Under the pieces are notes generated by a model that had not been told where the DNA came from, did not search any database, and saw nothing but the letters and a program-made list of their open reading frames with translations. Source: Mycobacterium sp. MBM (GTDB lineage: Bacteria > Actinomycetota > Actinomycetes > Mycobacteriales > Mycobacteriaceae). From it: a DNA stretch of 64,000 bases. This document shows positions 20,102 through 30,651 of the stretch, piece after piece; the stretch's first letter is position 1, and the number at the start of each line of letters is the position of its first letter. A program made the position numbers and the translations under genes. The stretch is taken from NCBI GenBank assembly GCA_021648845.1, contig JAKJHY010000001.1, positions 372,001 to 436,000 on the forward strand. Reading direction: 5' to 3'.

Positions 20102-20144
20102 TAGGACGGGTGTCCTAGGCTGGTCGAATAGGACGACCGTCCTA
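20102..20144. promoter_or_regulatory. Twin TetR-type operators
   Basis: Two palindromes with identical arms, TAGGAC-N4-GTCCTA, lie at 20102-20117 and 20129-20144, with centres 27 bp apart. They sit about 80-120 bp upstream of the TetR gene start. Two helically related sites with 6-bp arms are typical of an autoregulated TetR repressor. Confidence 0.75.
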
Positions 20145-20225
20145 GCCTCTACGCTGCGAAGAGATCGGCTACGTGATGCCGCGTGCATGGTTGGCCCGAG
20201 CACTGACGGTCGCGAGCGCCGCGTG

Positions 20226-20798
20226 ATGACGTCACAGCCGACCCGCGCCCGAATCGTCGAAACCGCAGATCGGCTGTTCTACGAGAACGGCTTCGAGCAC
20301 ACCTCGTTCGCCATGATCGCCGCCGCCGTGGGGATTTCGCGGGGCAACTTCTACCACCACTTCAAAACCAAGGACGAGATCCTCACTGCGGTGATCGAGG
20401 CCCGTCTGGCTGCGACCCGCACCATGCTCGATGAATGGGAGGCGATGTCGGCCGATCCCGCCGAGCGCGTGCGGCAGTACGTGGAGATCGTGATCCGCAA
20501 CGAGGACGCCATTCAGTTGCACGGTTGCCCGGTGGGAACACTCACCACCGAATTGAGCAAGCTCGACCACCCCGCCCGCCGGCAAGCACTCGGGGTGTTC
20601 GAGATGTTTCGTGACTGGCTGGCGATCCAGTTCGGCCGGCTCGGCCGCGAAGACGATGCGCAGGATCTCGCGCTGCACGTGCTGATGTTCAGCCAAGGAA
20701 CGGCGACCGTCTCCACCGCGTTTCGCGATCCCGCCTGGACCCGCCGCGAGGTCGAGCGGTTCCAGCGGTGGCTGCACGAGGAGCTCGCCACCTCGTGA
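20226..20798 (+). CDS. TetR family transcriptional regulator
   Basis: 190 residues. The N-terminal DNA-binding domain is readable as RIVETADRLFYENGFEHTSFAMIAAAVGISRGNFYHHFKTKDEIL. The C-terminal ligand domain holds LHGCPVGTLTTELSKLD, resembling the TetR_C subgroup in which a cysteine follows helix 6. ATG 20226 places the HTH 10 residues in. Twin TAGGAC palindromes upstream suggest autorepression. It probably controls the YciI-like gene 49 bp downstream. The ligand is unknown. Confidence 0.92.
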   Translation: MTSQPTRARIVETADRLFYENGFEHTSFAMIAAAVGISRGNFYHHFKTKDEILTAVIEARLAATRTMLDEWEAMSADPAERVRQYVEIVIRNEDAIQLHGCPVGTLTTELSKLDHPARRQALGVFEMFRDWLAIQFGRLGREDDAQDLALHVLMFSQGTATVSTAFRDPAWTRREVERFQRWLHEELATS

Positions 20799-20846
20799 CG
20801 ACAGACCTGCCCACTGCCCAAAACCGCTGCCACACAAGGAGTGTCG

Positions 20847-21134
20847 ATGTTCGTCGTTCTTCTGCGCTTCGCCGACAACAAATCTGCTGCCGCCGACCAT
20901 ATGACCGCTCATCGCGACTGGGTCCAGCAGGGTGTCGGTGATGGTGTTTTCGTGCTGGTCGGCAGCATCCACCCCGGCGTGGGCGGCGCACTGATCGCCA
21001 CCGGCATCTCACGCGAGGAGATCGCCCAGCGCGTCGCCGACGACCCGTTCGTGGTACACGGAGTCGTCGCCGCCGAAATCGTGGAGATCGAACCGAATAT
21101 CACCGACCCCCGACTGTCCCTGCTCGCCGGCTGA
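20847..21134 (+). CDS. YciI-like protein
   Basis: 95 residues. A ferredoxin-like alpha+beta YCII fold is suggested by MFVVLLRFADNKSAAADHMTAHRDWVQQGVGDG, with the conserved His, and by ADDPFVVHGVVAAEIVEI (the conserved DPF). ATG 20847 has AAGGAG 5 nt upstream. It follows the TetR gene on the same strand and is its likely target. YCII proteins are small enzymes or enzyme domains with few assigned substrates. Confidence 0.85.
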   Translation: MFVVLLRFADNKSAAADHMTAHRDWVQQGVGDGVFVLVGSIHPGVGGALIATGISREEIAQRVADDPFVVHGVVAAEIVEIEPNITDPRLSLLAG

Positions 21135-21188
21135 ACCACGACAGCGCACCACCTTCCAGGTATCGGCCATCCGACGACCGAGGCGCGC

Positions 21189-21587
21189 TCAGAAGACCGG
21201 TCGCGGCACCAGAACCACTCGCCATCTGTCGGGATCTTCGAACGTGAGCGCACCCACATCCGTCCAGTACGGATTCTCCGGTTCCACCGGCTCGTGACCG
21301 TTGGATCCGAGGCGCTGAACAACGTCGTACATCTGCGCCTCAGTGTGAAAGTACAGCACCAGTAGGTTATCCAGAGTCGGTGCCGGACAGGGGCTTCCAT
21401 CGACGTGAGTGGTGAATTCCAGATGCTGATCGGCTCCCGGCAGCCCGAGCATGACGCCGTCGTAGCCGGCGTGATTCTCGAATCGATAGAGCACCGGCAG
21501 GCCGAGGTGTTCGGCGTAGAACCGCTCGACGTCAGGCAGTCGGTCGGTGGGGCGGGCGATGCGGACCTGGGCAATCGGCGGCGACAT
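21189..21587 (-). CDS. VOC (glyoxalase/bleomycin resistance fold) protein
   Basis: 132 residues. The VOC pattern shows as IARPTDRLPDVERFYAEHLGLPVLYRF in the first module and TEAQMYDVVQRLG plus DPDRWRVVLVPRP at the end. QHLEFTTH carries the expected metal-binding His/Glu. ATG 21587 is chosen because a promoter -10 box lies only 6 bp upstream, which predicts a leaderless mRNA. A more upstream frame start at 21608 would lie inside the operator. The product may handle an electrophile or redox-cycling compound, judged from the SoxR-like operator; that is inference. Confidence 0.88.
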   Translation of the reverse strand: MSPPIAQVRIARPTDRLPDVERFYAEHLGLPVLYRFENHAGYDGVMLGLPGADQHLEFTTHVDGSPCPAPTLDNLLVLYFHTEAQMYDVVQRLGSNGHEPVEPENPYWTDVGALTFEDPDRWRVVLVPRPVF

Positions 21588-21593
21588 GACACC

Positions 21594-21624
21594 ATTGTCT
21601 GACCTCAATATATATTGAGGTCAA
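21594..21624 (-). promoter_or_regulatory. MerR/SoxR-type promoter with 19-bp spacer, leaderless VOC gene
   Basis: On the minus strand, -35 TTGACC (21624-21619) and -10 GACAAT (21599-21594) are separated by exactly 19 bp. A perfect 24-bp palindrome (21600-21623) spans that spacer, with core CCTCAA-TATATA-TTGAGG. The arms and spacing equal the classic SoxR box. The VOC ATG follows the -10 box by 6 bp. Confidence 0.8.
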
Positions 21625-21648
21625 TCCGTCGATGCCATGCAACACGAA

Positions 21649-21680
21649 AACACCCCCGGCCCAACAGGACCGGGGGTGTT
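21649..21680 (-). terminator. Terminator after groEL1
   Basis: An 11-bp perfect inverted repeat (AACACCCCCGG at 21649-21659, complement at 21670-21680) with a 10-nt loop lies just past the groEL1 stop. On the minus strand it is followed by TTTTCG, a short U-run. Confidence 0.8.
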
Positions 21681-21696
21681 CTCCTGAAGCCAGGAC

Positions 21697-23411
<1,715 letters not shown>

Positions 23412-23420
23412 CACGGGTGC

Positions 23421-23720
23421 TTACTTGTTGACGACAGCCAGCACGTCACGCGCGGAGAGGATCAGGTACTCCTCGCCGCCGTACTTGATCTCGGTGCCGC
23501 CGTACTTGCTGTAGATGACGGTGTCGCCTTCGGCGACGTCCAGGGGGATCCGCTTCTCGCCATCCTCATCCCAGCGGCCGGGGCCAACTGCGACGACGGT
23601 GCCTTCCTGCGGCTTTTCCTTGGCGGTGTCCGGGATGACCAGACCGGAAGCGGTCGTGGTCTCGGCCTCGTTGGCCTGAACGAGGATCTTGTCCTCGAGT
23701 GGCTTGATGTTGACTGCCAC
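23421..23720 (-). CDS. groES: Co-chaperonin GroES
   Basis: 99 residues. [43 protein letters not shown] contains the mobile loop, and [24 protein letters not shown] is the conserved second half. It caps GroEL. It is the first gene of the groESL operon, with a ~140-nt leader and a CIRCE element upstream, so HrcA repression and heat induction are expected. Confidence 0.98.
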   Translation of the reverse strand: MAVNIKPLEDKILVQANEAETTTASGLVIPDTAKEKPQEGTVVAVGPGRWDEDGEKRIPLDVAEGDTVIYSKYGGTEIKYGGEEYLILSARDVLAVVNK

Positions 23721-23858
23721 GATGGGAGCCCTCCACTTAGTTGGGTGTAGGAATCCGGATTGGCTCCGGGGTCCTCATGGTTTTCAGGTGTTCGGCATGC
23801 GTCCGTAACCCTTGCTCCGTCGTCGCGGGTGCCGGCGCTGGGGTGGGCCGCGTGCCAC

Positions 23859-23885
23859 CTAGCACTCTATACATGAGAGTGCTAG
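23859..23885 (-). promoter_or_regulatory. CIRCE element (HrcA operator) of groESL
   Basis: CTAGCACTC (23859-23867), a 9-bp spacer, then GAGTGCTAG (23877-23885): the CIRCE layout TTAGCACTC-N9-GAGTGCTAA with only the outermost bases changed. A further CACTC follows directly, so 23877-23890 is itself a 14-bp palindrome. The element lies 139 bp before the groES ATG. Confidence 0.93.
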
Positions 23886-23906
23886 CACTCAAGGGTGGGT
23901 CGCTGC

Positions 23907-24359
23907 CTATCGGTCGAACTCGCTCGGGTCGAACATCAGGTGGGCCGAGATATCGCCGATCATCTCCACGTCGACCTTGCGTTCGGTGAAGAACCAGCCA
24001 GCATCGTCGCGGCCGAAGCGGTCGAAGTACCGGCCGACGACGATCGGCTGAAGCGGCAGCGTCTCGGTGGACTGCACGACGACAAACGTCGACCGTGCGG
24101 CCGCGGTGGGGCCGTCCACGTCGACGATCGGGTTCAGCACCAGATGACGGGTGCGCGGCCTGTTGTCGTGCTCGGGATAGCGGCGGGTCGTCATCGCGAA
24201 CAGGTTGGCGATGGCCTCGGCACCCGACGTGGCCGCCGACCGGGTGCCAGCAAAAGTGCCGCGTCCCAGTAACGCACCGACCCCCTCGAAGTCGCCCGCA
24301 TCGATCAACTCGGCGTAGCGGTAGAGCAGTTCGGTGATCTCCACACGATCGCTGCTCAT
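23907..24359 (-). CDS. SnoaL-like (NTF2-fold) protein
   Basis: 150 residues. The NTF2/SnoaL-like pattern reads [26 protein letters not shown], then [30 protein letters not shown] and [23 protein letters not shown]. Its ATG overlaps the tsaD stop (ATGA), so it is translated as the last gene of the tsa operon. It lies between tsaD and groES, a position not occupied in M. tuberculosis. Enzymatic role is unknown; this fold covers hydratases, isomerases and binding proteins. Confidence 0.85.
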   Translation of the reverse strand: MSSDRVEITELLYRYAELIDAGDFEGVGALLGRGTFAGTRSAATSGAEAIANLFAMTTRRYPEHDNRPRTRHLVLNPIVDVDGPTAAARSTFVVVQSTETLPLQPIVVGRYFDRFGRDDAGWFFTERKVDVEMIGDISAHLMFDPSEFDR

Positions 24360-25390
24360 CCGACCTGCCCCTTGACCACCGGCAACCCGGGATCGCTTGC
24401 CGCATCCAGCGCCGAGGGCGGTGCCCCGGCCGCGATTAGGTGCGCGGCGAACGACGCGATCATCGCGCCGTTGTCGGTACACAGCCGGGGACGCGGCACG
24501 CGCAGCGTCAGACCCGCCGCCGCGCAGCGTTGTTCGGCCAGCTCGCGGACCCGCGAATTGGCGGCCACCCCGCCGGCGATCAGCAGTGTCGACACGCCGA
24601 GGTCGGTTGCCGCGCGCACCGCCTTGGCGGTCAGCACATCCGCGACGGCCTCCTGGAAGCCGGCCGCCACGTCGGCGGGCGACGCGTCGGGCTGCTTCTC
24701 CAGGTGCCGGGCGACGGCGGTCTTGAGCCCGGAGAAGCTGAACGCATACGGCGCATCCCGCGGCCCGGTCATCCCGCGCGGGAACACGATCGCGTCGCGG
24801 TCACCGGTGCGAGCGAGGTCATCGAGCGGTTTGCCACCGGGGTAGCCGAGCCCGAGCAGGCGCGCCACCTTGTCGTAGGCCTCCCCCGCCGCGTCGTCGA
24901 CGGTGCTGCCGAGCTCGACGATGGGCTCGCCGAGGGAGCGCACGTGCAGCAGATTGGTGTGCCCGCCCGAGACGAGCAGCCCCACGCACTCCGGCAGCGG
25001 GCCGTGGTCGTAGACGTCGGCGGCCAGGTGGCCACCGAGATGGTTGACGGCGTAGAACGGTACCCCCCAGGCCGCCGAATAGGCCTTGGCGGCGGCCACT
25101 CCCACCAGCAGAGCGCCCGCCAAACCCGGCCCGATGGTGGCGGCCACCACGTCGGGGCGCGCGATGCCGGCGGCGTCCAGGGCGCGGCGCATGGTCGGAC
25201 CGAGCGCCTCCAGGTGCGCCCGGGAGGCGATCTCGGGCACCACCCCGCCGAAGCGGGTGTGTTCGTCGACGCTGGAGGCCACCTCGTCGGCCAGTAGGCT
25301 CACCGAGACCGGTCCGCCCTGTTCATGGTGGAGCCGCGCGATACCGACTCCGGTTTCGTCACAGGAACTTTCGATGGCCAAGACGATCAT
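24356..25390 (-). CDS. tsaD: tRNA N6-adenosine threonylcarbamoyltransferase TsaD
   Basis: 344 residues. It transfers threonylcarbamoyl to A37 of ANN-decoding tRNAs. [15 protein letters not shown] opens the ASKHA ATPase fold. The metal site is NHLGGH near residue 116, and [13 protein letters not shown] follows. [12 protein letters not shown] lies in the C-terminal part. It overlaps rimI upstream (ATGA) and the SnoaL-like gene downstream. With tsaB and tsaE in the same operon the t6A transfer complex is complete except TsaC. Confidence 0.97.
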   Translation of the reverse strand: MIVLAIESSCDETGVGIARLHHEQGGPVSVSLLADEVASSVDEHTRFGGVVPEIASRAHLEALGPTMRRALDAAGIARPDVVAATIGPGLAGALLVGVAAAKAYSAAWGVPFYAVNHLGGHLAADVYDHGPLPECVGLLVSGGHTNLLHVRSLGEPIVELGSTVDDAAGEAYDKVARLLGLGYPGGKPLDDLARTGDRDAIVFPRGMTGPRDAPYAFSFSGLKTAVARHLEKQPDASPADVAAGFQEAVADVLTAKAVRAATDLGVSTLLIAGGVAANSRVRELAEQRCAAAGLTLRVPRPRLCTDNGAMIASFAAHLIAAGAPPSALDAASDPGLPVVKGQVG

Positions 25391-25851
25391 GCCGGGTCTC
25401 GCTTCATGGTGTAGGCATCGGCGCCGCTGACTTTGTAGTACCGCTTGCGCACGCCCACCGTGACGAAGCCGACGCTCTTGTACAGGTTGATGGCCGCCTC
25501 GTTGTCGGTGCGGACCTCCAGGAACACCTCACCGCGGGTGGCGAAGTTCAGCAGGTCATCGAGCAGCCGGCGGCCGATCCCCTGGCCCTGATGGGCGGGG
25601 TCGACGCCGATGGTGTGCACCTCATACTCGTACGGTGGGATGCGGCCCAGCCGGGAAATGCCCGCATAGCCGATCAGTCGGCCTTCGTGCCGGGCGGCAA
25701 CGTAGTGGTTGTGCTTACCGTCCAGCGCGTGCAGGAACGCCGCGGCCGGCCAGGGATCGTCACCGGCGAACAGCTGGGCCTCCAACTCGGCGCAGCGGGA
25801 CGCGTCGGCGCGGGTCAGTGCGTCGATGGTCGTGGTGTCAGGTCCGGTCAC
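25387..25851 (-). CDS. rimI: Ribosomal protein N-acetyltransferase-like RimI (GNAT)
   Basis: 154 residues from a GTG that overlaps the tsaB stop (GTGA). The GNAT acetyl-CoA loop is [19 protein letters not shown] near residue 95, and [28 protein letters not shown] is the conserved end of RimI. It probably acetylates N-termini of proteins such as S18, but mycobacterial RimI specificity may be broader. It lies between tsaB and tsaD as usual in actinobacteria. Confidence 0.95.
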   Translation of the reverse strand: MTGPDTTTIDALTRADASRCAELEAQLFAGDDPWPAAAFLHALDGKHNHYVAARHEGRLIGYAGISRLGRIPPYEYEVHTIGVDPAHQGQGIGRRLLDDLLNFATRGEVFLEVRTDNEAAINLYKSVGFVTVGVRKRYYKVSGADAYTMKRDPA

Positions 25852-26477
25852 GCCAGCCCTCGCTCTGCCAAAGTCCGGGCGTCCGGGCGCCGCAGGTACA
25901 GCGGCACCAGCGGTTCCGGGTCGTGCGTCCAATCCGACACGCTCGCAACGAGTTCGGCGCCAGTGGGATACTCCGGGCCGATCACCGGAAGCCCGAACAG
26001 CGCGGCCAGCGCCGGCGCCCCGGCGACCGCCTGCACGCCGGCGGTACTCACCTCGGCCGGGGCGCTGACCTGTGGGCCGGCCAGGCGCACCCCGTCGCGG
26101 TAGCGCGCCCAATACACCTCGCGACGGCGCGCGTCGGTGACGACGAGCACATCGCCACCGGTAGACCGGCCGATCGTGTCCAGCGTGCACACCCCATGCA
26201 CCGGGATGTCCAGCGCCTGACCGTATGCGGCCGCGGTGGCCATGCCGACCCGCAGCCCGGTGAACGGGCCGGGCCCGCAGCCCACCACCACGGCCTTCAG
26301 GTCACCCATCGTCGCACCACTTTCAGCCAGTGCAGCAACGACATTGGGTGTCAGCCGTTCGGCGTGCGCGCGGGCGTCGACGATGGTGCGTTCGGCCAGG
26401 GTGGTGATCACGTCACCGACGTCGACGACCGCGGCGGTGACCGCGGGGGTGGCGGTGTCCAGAGCCAACACAATCAT
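25848..26477 (-). CDS. tsaB: tRNA t6A biosynthesis protein TsaB
   Basis: 209 residues. MIVLALDTATPAVTAAVV is the degenerate ASKHA start, AERLTPNVVAAL follows, and VVVGCGPGPFTGLRVGMA is the family signature. TsaB is the non-catalytic partner of TsaD. ATG 26477 overlaps the tsaE stop (ATGA). Upstream methionines in the frame are not supported by a ribosome site. Confidence 0.95.
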   Translation of the reverse strand: MIVLALDTATPAVTAAVVDVGDVITTLAERTIVDARAHAERLTPNVVAALAESGATMGDLKAVVVGCGPGPFTGLRVGMATAAAYGQALDIPVHGVCTLDTIGRSTGGDVLVVTDARRREVYWARYRDGVRLAGPQVSAPAEVSTAGVQAVAGAPALAALFGLPVIGPEYPTGAELVASVSDWTHDPEPLVPLYLRRPDARTLAERGLA

Positions 26478-26938
26478 GAACTGCTCCATTGCCATGTCGC
26501 GGTGCGTGTCTCGGAGTCACCGGACCGGTCGAGTCGGATGTCCAGGTGATGGTCCGACAGGCGTTCGGCCAGGCCCTCACCCCATTCGACGACGACGACC
26601 GCATCGGCGAGATCGGTGTCGAGGTCCAGCGAGTCGAGCTCGCCGAGCAGGTCGCCACCGTGGTCGAGCAGCCGGTAGATGTCCACATGGATCAGCGCCG
26701 GCGCCCCGGCCCGGCGTGCGGGATGGACTCGCGCCAACACGTAGGTGGGTGAGGTGATCGGGCCTTCCACGTCCATGGCGGCCGCAATCCCCTTGGTGAG
26801 CATGGTCTTTCCGGCGCCCAGTGGACCCGAAAGCACCACCACGTCACCGGCGCGCAGCTCGGCGCCCAGGCGTGCGCCGAGCGCGACGGTGTCCTCGGCG
26901 GTGGGGAGCACGGCCGTGCCGCCGGTACGCTCAGCCAT
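26474..26938 (-). CDS. tsaE: tRNA t6A biosynthesis ATPase TsaE
   Basis: 154 residues. P-loop GPLGAGKTMLTKGIAAAM, then ITSPTYVLARVH (switch I) and HVDIYRLLD. The C-terminal VVVVEWGEGLAERL matches TsaE. It regulates turnover of the TsaBD complex by ATP hydrolysis. Start ATG 26938 overlaps the end of the alpha/beta hydrolase by 8 bp. Confidence 0.95.
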   Translation of the reverse strand: MAERTGGTAVLPTAEDTVALGARLGAELRAGDVVVLSGPLGAGKTMLTKGIAAAMDVEGPITSPTYVLARVHPARRAGAPALIHVDIYRLLDHGGDLLGELDSLDLDTDLADAVVVVEWGEGLAERLSDHHLDIRLDRSGDSETRTATWQWSSS

Positions 26939-28043
26939 GGTACCGGGCCCGTTCCTTGATCCTGCGGGTGAGCGCCACCAGTTTGGACGGGGTGGCCCGC
27001 TCGACCAGGCGCACCAATGCGTCGTCGATGAGTTCGGGTTGCTCCAACTGGACCAGATGCCCGGCACCCTCGGCGATCACCAGTTCGGACTTGGGTAGGG
27101 CCAGGGCCATCTCCTGTGAGTACTCCAGCGGTGTGAGCAGATCGCGGTCGCCGCAGGCGATCAGGGTCGGGATCTTCGCCAGCGACTCCAGCCCCTCGGT
27201 TTCGTCGTGCACCTCCAGCGCGTGCAGGAAACCCACCAGGGTGTGCACCGGGGTGTCGTGCATCATCTTCTCGCTGAACGCGACCACGCTGGGGCTGACG
27301 CTCTCGTCACCATAGGACGCCGCCCGCAGCACCGGCCCGATCAGCGAGCGGGCCACCCCACGCCCGCGGTGCACCAGGCCGGGGGCGTATCGGACCACGA
27401 ACCGGGCCGCCTCCAGCGCCGGGTTGCGCAGGATCTCACCCAGCGGGGAACGTGAGATCCCTTCGGCGGCAGACGAGATCAGCGCCGCTCCGACAATTCG
27501 GGTCGGATAGCGCTGCGGATACTGGCGAGCGTGCGACAGCACCGTCATACCACCCATCGAGTGCCCGACGAGCACGACCGGGCCGCGTGGCGCCAGCACC
27601 GCCAGCACCGATTCGAGGTCCCGACCCAGCTGCGGCACCGTGAAGGTGTCCGGTGACGCGTCCCCGGACAGCCCGTGACCGCGCTGGTCGTAGAACACCA
27701 TCCGGACCTGGGGTCCCCACTGCTCGGCCAGGCGAGCCCGCTGAAAATGGAAGGCGCTCATCCGCAGACAGAATCCGTGTGCGAACACCACGGTCAGCGG
27801 GGCATTCTGCGGTCCGCACTCGCGGACCGCAAGCGGCACACCGTCGTCGGCCGCGACGACCACGCTCCGGTCGTCGTGTAGCAGTTCGAAGTCTTCGCCG
27901 GCGTACGGGTCGTCCGCGCTGACCCGGCGGGCCAGTGAGCGCGCCACCGAGACGCCGGCCACCGAACCGACGGCGGCCAGCCCTGCCGCACCAGCCAGCC
28001 AGCGGGCGATGGGCCAGCCTGACGGGTCACGAAAATTGTCCAC
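26931..28043 (-). CDS. Alpha/beta hydrolase with N-terminal membrane segment
   Basis: 370 residues from a GTG; a TTG 6 bp upstream overlapping the alr stop (TTGA) is an alternative. A hydrophobic stretch at about 15-35 (LAGAAGLAAVGSVAGVSVA) suggests an anchor or signal. The hydrolase core has the oxyanion HGFCLRMS, the nucleophile elbow VGHSMGGM, the acid CGDRDLLTP and the catalytic His in AGHLVQLEQP. Substrate is unknown; a lipase or esterase role is plausible. It sits between alr and tsaE in one operon. Confidence 0.88.
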   Translation of the reverse strand: MDNFRDPSGWPIARWLAGAAGLAAVGSVAGVSVARSLARRVSADDPYAGEDFELLHDDRSVVVAADDGVPLAVRECGPQNAPLTVVFAHGFCLRMSAFHFQRARLAEQWGPQVRMVFYDQRGHGLSGDASPDTFTVPQLGRDLESVLAVLAPRGPVVLVGHSMGGMTVLSHARQYPQRYPTRIVGAALISSAAEGISRSPLGEILRNPALEAARFVVRYAPGLVHRGRGVARSLIGPVLRAASYGDESVSPSVVAFSEKMMHDTPVHTLVGFLHALEVHDETEGLESLAKIPTLIACGDRDLLTPLEYSQEMALALPKSELVIAEGAGHLVQLEQPELIDDALVRLVERATPSKLVALTRRIKERARYHG

Positions 28044-28045
28044 TG

Positions 28046-29209
28046 TCAATGGTTTTGACCCATCTCGCCGCGGTAGACGCGGGTGATCCGACCCCGCGGG
28101 CTGGTGACCACCTCGTAGTTGATGGTGCCGATCAAATCGGCCCAGTCTTGGGTGGTCGGCTCGCCGGAATCGCCGGGGCCGAACAGGATTGCCTCGTCGC
28201 CGACACTGACGTCAACCGGGCCGGGGCCCAGGTCGACCACGAACTGATCCATGCAGATCCGCCCGACGCCCGGCCGGCGCAGCCCGTTGATGGACACCTC
28301 CAGGCGGTTGCTGAGCGTCCGGAAGATGCCGTCCGCGTAGCCCAGCGGAATCAGCGCCAGTGTGGTGTCCCGGTCGGCGATCCAGGTGTGCCCGTAGGAC
28401 ACACCGTCACCGGCGCGGATCGCCCGCACCATCGCCACCGGGGCCTTGAGCGTCATCGCCGGACGCAGACCCATGTTCCCGAGCGCGGGTATCGGGGTCT
28501 GTCCATAGACCGCGATGCCGGGGCGCACCAGGTCATACGCCAGGTCGGGCCGGGTCATGGCGGCCGGTGAATTGCACAGGTGCGCGATCTCGAACCGCAC
28601 GCCCGCGGCGTCGGCCTGGGCGCGCATGGCGTCGAAGCGTTGCGCCTGCCGGTCGGTGGGCCCGGGGTTGGCGGGGTCGTCACCGCATGCGAGGTGACTC
28701 ATGATGCCGCGGGCACGGATCGTGCCTTCGGCGACCGCATGCGCCAGCGCGGTCAGCACCTTGGGTAGGTCGGCTTCGGCCACCCCGTTGCGGCTCAGCC
28801 CGGTGTCGACCTTGAGTGTGGTGACGGCCGTCGTCCCGGTCCGCCGGGCCGCATCGACCAGGTCGTCGAGCTGTTCGGCCGAGGACACCGCGATCTGTAC
28901 ATCGGCGGCCAACGCGGGCGCGAAATCGGTGCCCGGGGCGTGCAGCCACGCCAGCACCGGAGCGCTGATACCGTCCCGGCGCAGCGCCAGCGCCTCCGCG
29001 ACGGTGGCCACCCCGAGCTCGGCGGCGCCGGCGGCCAGCGCGGCACGTGCCACCGGGGTGGCGCCGTGCCCGTACCCGTCGGCCTTGACCACCGCCATGA
29101 CCGCAGCCGAACCTGCGTGTTCCCGCAGGACGCGCACGTTGTGCGCGATGGCGTCGAGATCGACCACGGCCGTGGGGCCGGGCGACGCGGTCATATCGGA
29201 GGACTCCAT
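28046..29209 (-). CDS. alr: Alanine racemase
   Basis: 387 residues. [11 protein letters not shown] carries the PLP lysine near the N-terminus, VDTGLSRNG follows, and the catalytic tyrosine lies in [14 protein letters not shown]. The C-terminal beta domain has [14 protein letters not shown]. It makes D-alanine for peptidoglycan. ATG 29209 and ATG 29194 are both possible; the second has GGAG about 10 nt upstream. Confidence 0.97.
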   Translation of the reverse strand: MESSDMTASPGPTAVVDLDAIAHNVRVLREHAGSAAVMAVVKADGYGHGATPVARAALAAGAAELGVATVAEALALRRDGISAPVLAWLHAPGTDFAPALAADVQIAVSSAEQLDDLVDAARRTGTTAVTTLKVDTGLSRNGVAEADLPKVLTALAHAVAEGTIRARGIMSHLACGDDPANPGPTDRQAQRFDAMRAQADAAGVRFEIAHLCNSPAAMTRPDLAYDLVRPGIAVYGQTPIPALGNMGLRPAMTLKAPVAMVRAIRAGDGVSYGHTWIADRDTTLALIPLGYADGIFRTLSNRLEVSINGLRRPGVGRICMDQFVVDLGPGPVDVSVGDEAILFGPGDSGEPTTQDWADLIGTINYEVVTSPRGRITRVYRGEMGQNH

Positions 29210-29261
29210 TGACTCGATTTTGTCATGCCCGGGCCCGGAGTCCTCCGCGACGAAGTGCGGC

Positions 29262-30647
29262 TCAGTGCGCGAACGGTTGCACCGAGTCGAAGTGACCGCC
29301 CGGTTTGAGCTGGTCAAGGTGCTCAAGGACGGTGATGATGTCATCGTGCAACGCCCGGGCGAGGTCGGCCGAGAATCCCTCCCGGACCACCACCCTCAGC
29401 ACGGCGACATCCTCGGCGCCCTCGGGCATGGTGTAGGCGGGCACCTGCCAGCCGTAGGCCCGCAACGCCTGAGACACGTCGAATTCGGTGTAACCGCGCT
29501 CCCCCTTGAGCCGGAAGCTCACCACCGGGATGGCCGTGCCGTCGGAGATCACCTCGAAATGCCCGTCCTCGCGCAACTGGTCGCCCAGCCACCGCGCCGT
29601 GTCCGCGAGACAATGCATGACCTGCGAGTATCCCGCCCGGCCCAGCCGCAGGAAGTTGTAGTACTGACCGACGACCTGATTGCCCGGTCGGGAGAAGTTC
29701 AGCGTGAAGGTCGGCATGTCACCGCCGAGGTAGTTGACCCGGAACACCAGGTCCTCGGGGAGCTGCTCGGCGTTGCGCCAGACCACGAAGCCGATGCCCG
29801 GGTAGGTCAGTCCGTACTTGTGCCCGCTGACGTTGATGGACACCACCCGCGGTAGCCGGAAATCCCACTGCAGGTCCGGATGCAGGAACGGCACGACGAA
29901 CCCGCCGCTGGCGGCGTCGACATGCACCGGCACATCCGCCCCGCCGCCGGCGGCGAGGCTGTCCAGTGCGGCGCAGATCTCGGCGATCGGTTCCAGCTCG
30001 CCGGTGAACGTGGTGCCCAGGATGCCGACGACGCCGATGGTGTCCTCATCGACGGCGTCGATGACCTGTTCGGGGGTGATCACGTATCGCCCCTCGGCCA
30101 TCGGCAGGTAACGCGGCTCGACGTCGAAGTAGCGGCAGAACTTCTCCCACACCACCTGCACGTTGGAGCCCATCACCAGGTTCGGGGTGCGCGTGCGCCA
30201 ATCCTTGCCGACCTTGTCGCGCCAGCGCCATTTCATCGCCAGCCCGGCCAGCATCACGGCCTCGCTGGATCCGATGGTGGACACCCCCACCGCGGTGGCG
30301 GCGTCATCGTCGAGCAGGTTCTCGGCGTGAAACAGGTCGGCCACCATCGCGACACAGCGCGCCTCGATGGCGGCGGTCGCCGGGTATTCGTCCTTGTCGA
30401 TCATGTTCTTGTCGAACGTCTCGGCCATCAGCTTCTCGGCCTCGGGGTCCATCCAGGTGGTGACGAAGGTGGCGAGGTTCAGCCGAGAGCTGCCGTCGAG
30501 CATCAACTCGTCGTGGATATAGCGGTAGGCCGCCTGCGGATCCATCGATTCGCCGGGCAGCCGCAACGCCGGCACCGGATCGGTGGACAGCCGCCCGGTG
30601 TAGGCGGGGGCGATGTGCAGCGGACGCGGGCGGTGCCTGCGGCTCAT
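29262..30647 (-). CDS. gadB: Glutamate decarboxylase
   Basis: 461 residues. A PLP-dependent decarboxylase of the GAD group: [34 protein letters not shown] and the PLP lysine Lys277 in [13 protein letters not shown]. The length is as in E. coli GadB. It turns glutamate into GABA, consuming a proton. Its stop is 52 bp before the alr start, and it follows nnrD by 4 bp, so nnrD-gadB-alr are probably cotranscribed. Confidence 0.96.
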   Translation of the reverse strand: MSRRHRPRPLHIAPAYTGRLSTDPVPALRLPGESMDPQAAYRYIHDELMLDGSSRLNLATFVTTWMDPEAEKLMAETFDKNMIDKDEYPATAAIEARCVAMVADLFHAENLLDDDAATAVGVSTIGSSEAVMLAGLAMKWRWRDKVGKDWRTRTPNLVMGSNVQVVWEKFCRYFDVEPRYLPMAEGRYVITPEQVIDAVDEDTIGVVGILGTTFTGELEPIAEICAALDSLAAGGGADVPVHVDAASGGFVVPFLHPDLQWDFRLPRVVSINVSGHKYGLTYPGIGFVVWRNAEQLPEDLVFRVNYLGGDMPTFTLNFSRPGNQVVGQYYNFLRLGRAGYSQVMHCLADTARWLGDQLREDGHFEVISDGTAIPVVSFRLKGERGYTEFDVSQALRAYGWQVPAYTMPEGAEDVAVLRVVVREGFSADLARALHDDIITVLEHLDQLKPGGHFDSVQPFAH

Positions 30648-30651
30648 ATGG

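Noticed and set aside
21588..21608. Longer N-terminus for the VOC protein starting at 21608
   Set aside because: That start lies inside the 24-bp palindrome and upstream of the -10 box, so it could not be transcribed from the promoter seen.
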